Below the pieces are notes generated by a model. The model was not told the DNA's origin, made no database searches, and worked only from the letters and a program-made list of their open reading frames with translations. Made by a program: the position numbers and the translations under genes. Positions 61,334 through 64,000 of a stretch of DNA of 64,000 nt are shown here, in pieces; the stretch's first letter is position 1, and each line of letters starts with the position of its first letter. Location of the stretch: contig JAPPMG010000058.1 in assembly GCA_028819215.1 (NCBI GenBank), positions 18,622 through 82,621 on the forward strand. The letters are read 5' to 3'. Origin of the DNA: Bryobacterales bacterium. GTDB lineage: Bacteria > Acidobacteriota > Terriglobia > Bryobacterales > UBA6623.

Positions 61334-63961
61334 TCACCTCGAGGCCTCCTCCGCCCTCTGGACGAAGACTGCCCGCGCTTTCTCAAATTGCGCCAGCACG
61401 TGCTCACGCTCACGCTCTGAGCGCCACCCCGGATGGGCGCTGGCCTGCCGCCCAATGTCATCGATCCATCGGACAAAGAACTCGGCGTCATCGCGGGAGC
61501 GGATCTGCTGATCGCCGCAATACACGTAGATCGGCCCGGTCTCGGCATACAACCGGCTGTCGTCAACAGGTAGCACCGGACCGGCGGTCGATGCCCGCAA
61601 CGTATACCACCCACTCTCCTCGACGCGGATCCGCTTGCGCAACCTGCCAGCGAGGCCGTTGTCGTCCAACGGGATCTGTTCCACGACGTTGCCCTTGTGG
61701 ATCAATTCGAGCTTGTCAGCGGGAAAAGCGGAATCCATGCGCGCGACCACCTCGACGCTCCCGCCTTCGGCTGGCAGCAGGATTTCGCCGCCCGGAATGT
61801 GCCCGTCGATGGCCAGCTGGAGCAGGGGGCCGTTCGTGACGAAGGTGCGGCCCGCTCGAACTGCCTCTACCCAGCGGCTCCACTCGAGCCTGTCGCCAAG
61901 GTAGGCGTACATGCGCGCCGCTCCGATGATTGGAGTGCGGTGAAGGTCCGTGATCGAGTCTTCTCCGCCCGAGGCCGTGACCTTGAAACCGCAGTTCAGA
62001 GCGCGGTGCCAGACGGCAGCCGTGTGTTCGGCGTGCCGCGCGCTCGTCATTACCTCGAGATAGGCGAAGCTGCCAAGGGCCAAGTCGACCGGAAAGCCGC
62101 GGGCCGCCCCATAGCCCACAGTCTCGGGGTCTGCCGAGAAGGGATGCACGTAGCCGCCCACCGCGCCCTGCCTCTGAGCCATGCGGAAGATATCGGTGTT
62201 GCTCGGATACAGGCTCTCTATGGCGGTGCCTTCGTAGCCCGTGGTGTAGGGAGAAAGCAGGTGCTCGGTGAGGTTGATGAAGTTGATGTGCCCATAGAAC
62301 GGCGGCCTGTACTCTTGCCCCCAAGACAGGATCTGCTCCGCCGTCGAGCGCAGTCCGTCGAAAGGCCCCCGGTAGTAATGGTGGTCTAAGATGCGGTTGT
62401 CCTTGTTGGCGATCTTCTCGCCGACCATGTCCAGATCCTCGGCTGCGGCCATGAAGAGGAGGTTCTCGGGAGTGTTGCGCAGGTTGCCGCCGTAGTTCAT
62501 GTGCACGTGGTCGCTGCCGCTGTACCAGCCCAGAGCGCCGAAGTCCGTGAACTGCTCGAGATCGATCGTCACCGAGGCGACGGCCCCTGATTCGATCCGA
62601 GCGGTCTGCCGCACCGGGTAGCGCTCGAAGCCCTTCATGGCCAGCAGCGACACCTCGCCCACCGGAAGCTCCAGCGAGAATTCGCCGGTGGTGTGAAAGA
62701 CGTCCGAGTGCAGGGCCCGGGCCGCGACCCTGTGGAAGGCGTCAGCCGGCGCGTACGCCTTACCATCTGACGCGCGCAATTGGATTCTGGCCTCCGTCAA
62801 CTGGCCGGAGTCGGCTTCCCTGACCCGCACGCGGAGCGTGCCGGTCGGTCGGCGGTACACCCGCCTGCGGATCTCGACCGGCCGATCCTCGCCGCCAAAC
62901 GTCTTCAGCAACCGCAGTTCTGAGAGTCCTCGGCGATTCGAGACGTAAGCGATCCAATCGCCATCGGGCGACCACCGAGGCTCAAACCGATCCCAGTCGC
63001 CGAACGTCAGCTGGTAGGGCTCTCCGCCCTCGACCGGAAGCACATAGAGATTGCTGTACTGGCTGCCGCGGTGGGAACTGTACAGGATGCGCGCGCCGTC
63101 CGGCGACCACTGGGGACGAGTGCGGTATAGGGTTTCCTCGCGCAGTATGCGCGTTGCGCCGGACATCGCGTCCGGCTGTATCGGCGCGCGCCACAACGCC
63201 CCCGACCCGAGCGGGATGCCTCGATTGGAAACCAGGATCATCGCGCTGCCATCGGGGGAGATCGTCGGTTGGATGTGCAGGTCGTGGGATCCAAAGTACA
63301 GTCGCTCGTTGGCGTAGGCGTGATCCTCGGTCAGCCTGATCGGCTGGCCCGCAACGCCGTTCTCGACCGGCAGGGAGTAGAGGTGGTACCAGCCGTCCGG
63401 CGCGGTCGACACGTAGAGCAGGGCCGAGCCATCCGGGGACCACACCGGATCGAGATTGAGGTCGTCGCCTTGCGTGAGCCACGAACTCTCCCCCGTGAGC
63501 GTGTCCAGCAAGCGCAAGTTCACGCTCTGGTAGCCTTGGTCTGCCGTGTAAGCGATCCAGCGCCCGTCGGGGGACCATGCGGGAGTCGAATCGTAGGTCG
63601 AATTGGCCGTGAGCTCATAGGCGTCGCCGCCCTCGATGCGGACCTTCCAGATCGACCCGGACATCGAGAACGCGATCCATTCGCCGTCCGGAGAGAAGCA
63701 CGGCCGCCAGGGCGTGCTCGCGACAGGCGGCAGATAGTAGTTGTGCATGTAGTTGCCGCCGGTAAGTGCCGCCGGGTACGCTCTTCGCGCCGTGACGGAG
63801 GCTGGTGGAGCTTGGCCGAATCCAAGCGTGGCCATGCCGCCCTCGATCACGAGGAGAGTCGCGAGGGGCAGCAGTGGCAGGAACGTTTGACGCAGCGTTG
63901 CGAGCATCTCGTCCCTAGTTTCTCGCATGTACCGCGGTTTGTCTAAGCCCAAGTTCGCCAT
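61334..63961 (-). CDS. TolB-like propeller plus CehA/McbA PHP-type metallohydrolase
   Basis: An 875-residue exported protein. The first half is a WD40/PD40 propeller with repeats such as FSPDGEWIAFS, WSPDGRWIAYTAD, WSPDGSALLYVS and WSPDGDWIAYVS (about residues 60-345). After a beta-sandwich linker (RVREADSGQLTEARIQLRAS) the second half is a PHP-type hydrolase of the CehA/McbA kind: YSGSDHVHMNYGGNLRNTPENL near 480, EDLDMVGEKIANKDNR, and VTASGGEDSITDLHRTPI near 660. The His/Asp metal pattern is present. Family members hydrolyse esters and carbamates; the substrate is unknown. The start is uncertain (ATG 63928 and ATG 63994 are in frame). Confidence 0.82.
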   Translation of the reverse strand: MANLGLDKPRYMRETRDEMLATLRQTFLPLLPLATLLVIEGGMATLGFGQAPPASVTARRAYPAALTGGNYMHNYYLPPVASTPWRPCFSPDGEWIAFSMSGSIWKVRIEGGDAYELTANSTYDSTPAWSPDGRWIAYTADQGYQSVNLRLLDTLTGESSWLTQGDDLNLDPVWSPDGSALLYVSTAPDGWYHLYSLPVENGVAGQPIRLTEDHAYANERLYFGSHDLHIQPTISPDGSAMILVSNRGIPLGSGALWRAPIQPDAMSGATRILREETLYRTRPQWSPDGARILYSSHRGSQYSNLYVLPVEGGEPYQLTFGDWDRFEPRWSPDGDWIAYVSNRRGLSELRLLKTFGGEDRPVEIRRRVYRRPTGTLRVRVREADSGQLTEARIQLRASDGKAYAPADAFHRVAARALHSDVFHTTGEFSLELPVGEVSLLAMKGFERYPVRQTARIESGAVASVTIDLEQFTDFGALGWYSGSDHVHMNYGGNLRNTPENLLFMAAAEDLDMVGEKIANKDNRILDHHYYRGPFDGLRSTAEQILSWGQEYRPPFYGHINFINLTEHLLSPYTTGYEGTAIESLYPSNTDIFRMAQRQGAVGGYVHPFSADPETVGYGAARGFPVDLALGSFAYLEVMTSARHAEHTAAVWHRALNCGFKVTASGGEDSITDLHRTPIIGAARMYAYLGDRLEWSRWVEAVRAGRTFVTNGPLLQLAIDGHIPGGEILLPAEGGSVEVVARMDSAFPADKLELIHKGNVVEQIPLDDNGLAGRLRKRIRVEESGWYTLRASTAGPVLPVDDSRLYAETGPIYVYCGDQQIRSRDDAEFFVRWIDDIGRQASAHPGWRSEREREHVLAQFEKARAVFVQRAEEASR

Positions 63962-64000
63962 TTTGTGACTTACAAGTCTCGGAAGTGATTGCAAACAAAG

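Noticed and set aside
61697..62389. 230-codon plus-strand frame inside the hydrolase gene
   Set aside because: Antisense shadow of the PHP domain; no start signal and no motif.

Overview
The window is about 64 kb of high-GC DNA (roughly 60-63 %) from a Gram-negative bacterium. The gene content points to Acidobacteriota, most likely the Solibacteres/Bryobacterales branch: a PSD1 (DUF1549/DUF1553) plus DUF1501 pair, Tat-exported Gfo/Idh/MocA oxidoreductases and a Tat-exported sugar epimerase, large PQQ-type beta-propeller dehydrogenases, a big outer-membrane receptor, a CehA/McbA-type hydrolase with TolB-like repeats, and a small bacterial microcompartment locus. The taxonomic call is inference from gene families. 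I see no rRNA, tRNA, CRISPR array or insertion sequence.

Layout. 0.1-7.1 kb: a PQQ-like/EF-hand protein, a DUF91/NucS-like nuclease gene broken by a 10-bp tandem duplication, a DUF2911 protein and a propeller-cytochrome c-DUF1080 fusion. 7.4-13.2 kb: a complete vitamin B12 uptake operon (cobalamin riboswitch, TonB receptor, btuF, btuC, btuD). 13.3-16.4 kb: an accessory patch with an EEP nuclease-fold protein, a RHH antitoxin with a frameshifted RelE toxin, two unknown proteins and a sulfatase remnant. 16.6-18.4 kb: a Gfo/Idh/MocA protein and a HEAT-repeat protein. 18.6-21.1 kb (minus): an ECF sigma factor, a small membrane protein and a bactofilin-like/RDD fusion. 21.5-27.2 kb: PSD1, DUF1501 and GlcF. 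27.5-33.9 kb: a GluR0-like ligand-gated K+ channel, an epimerase, bacterioferritin, a TlpA thioredoxin, and a pterin operon (two PTPS paralogues plus folE). 33.9-38.0 kb: a second PQQ-type dehydrogenase, an FmdB protein, a TrbI-like protein and a higBA module with a broken toxin. 38.0-42.6 kb (minus): a heptose-like cluster (HAD, deoxyhypusine-synthase-like, PfkB, SIS) whose 3' end carries an EEP gene followed by a second, displaced SIS 3' end. 42.8-49.9 kb: Gfo/Idh/MocA, an M24 peptidase, lexA, ligA with a duplicated helix-hairpin-helix region, and a lipid kinase. 50-55 kb: an unknown protein, a lactonase, intact vapBC, and an enolase-superfamily protein. 55.2-58.1 kb: a minimal microcompartment locus (BMC-H plus CoA-acylating aldehyde dehydrogenase with a long C-terminal tail) and a DUF3108 protein. 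58.1-64 kb: an outer-membrane barrel, a decayed outer-membrane gene and a TolB-propeller/PHP hydrolase.

The features most worth a second look are: the ligA internal duplication; the aldehyde dehydrogenase tail with two encapsulation-peptide-like helices; the EEP gene inserted at the gmhA 3' end with a displaced homologous 3' end behind it; the PTPS-III/PTPS/FolE operon; the catalytic-site 10-bp duplication in the DUF91 nuclease gene; and a recurring pattern of -10-like boxes placed 5-8 nt before start codons, which suggests leaderless transcription. Three accessory genes (nuclease, RelE, HigB) each look inactivated by one small indel, while housekeeping genes are intact.
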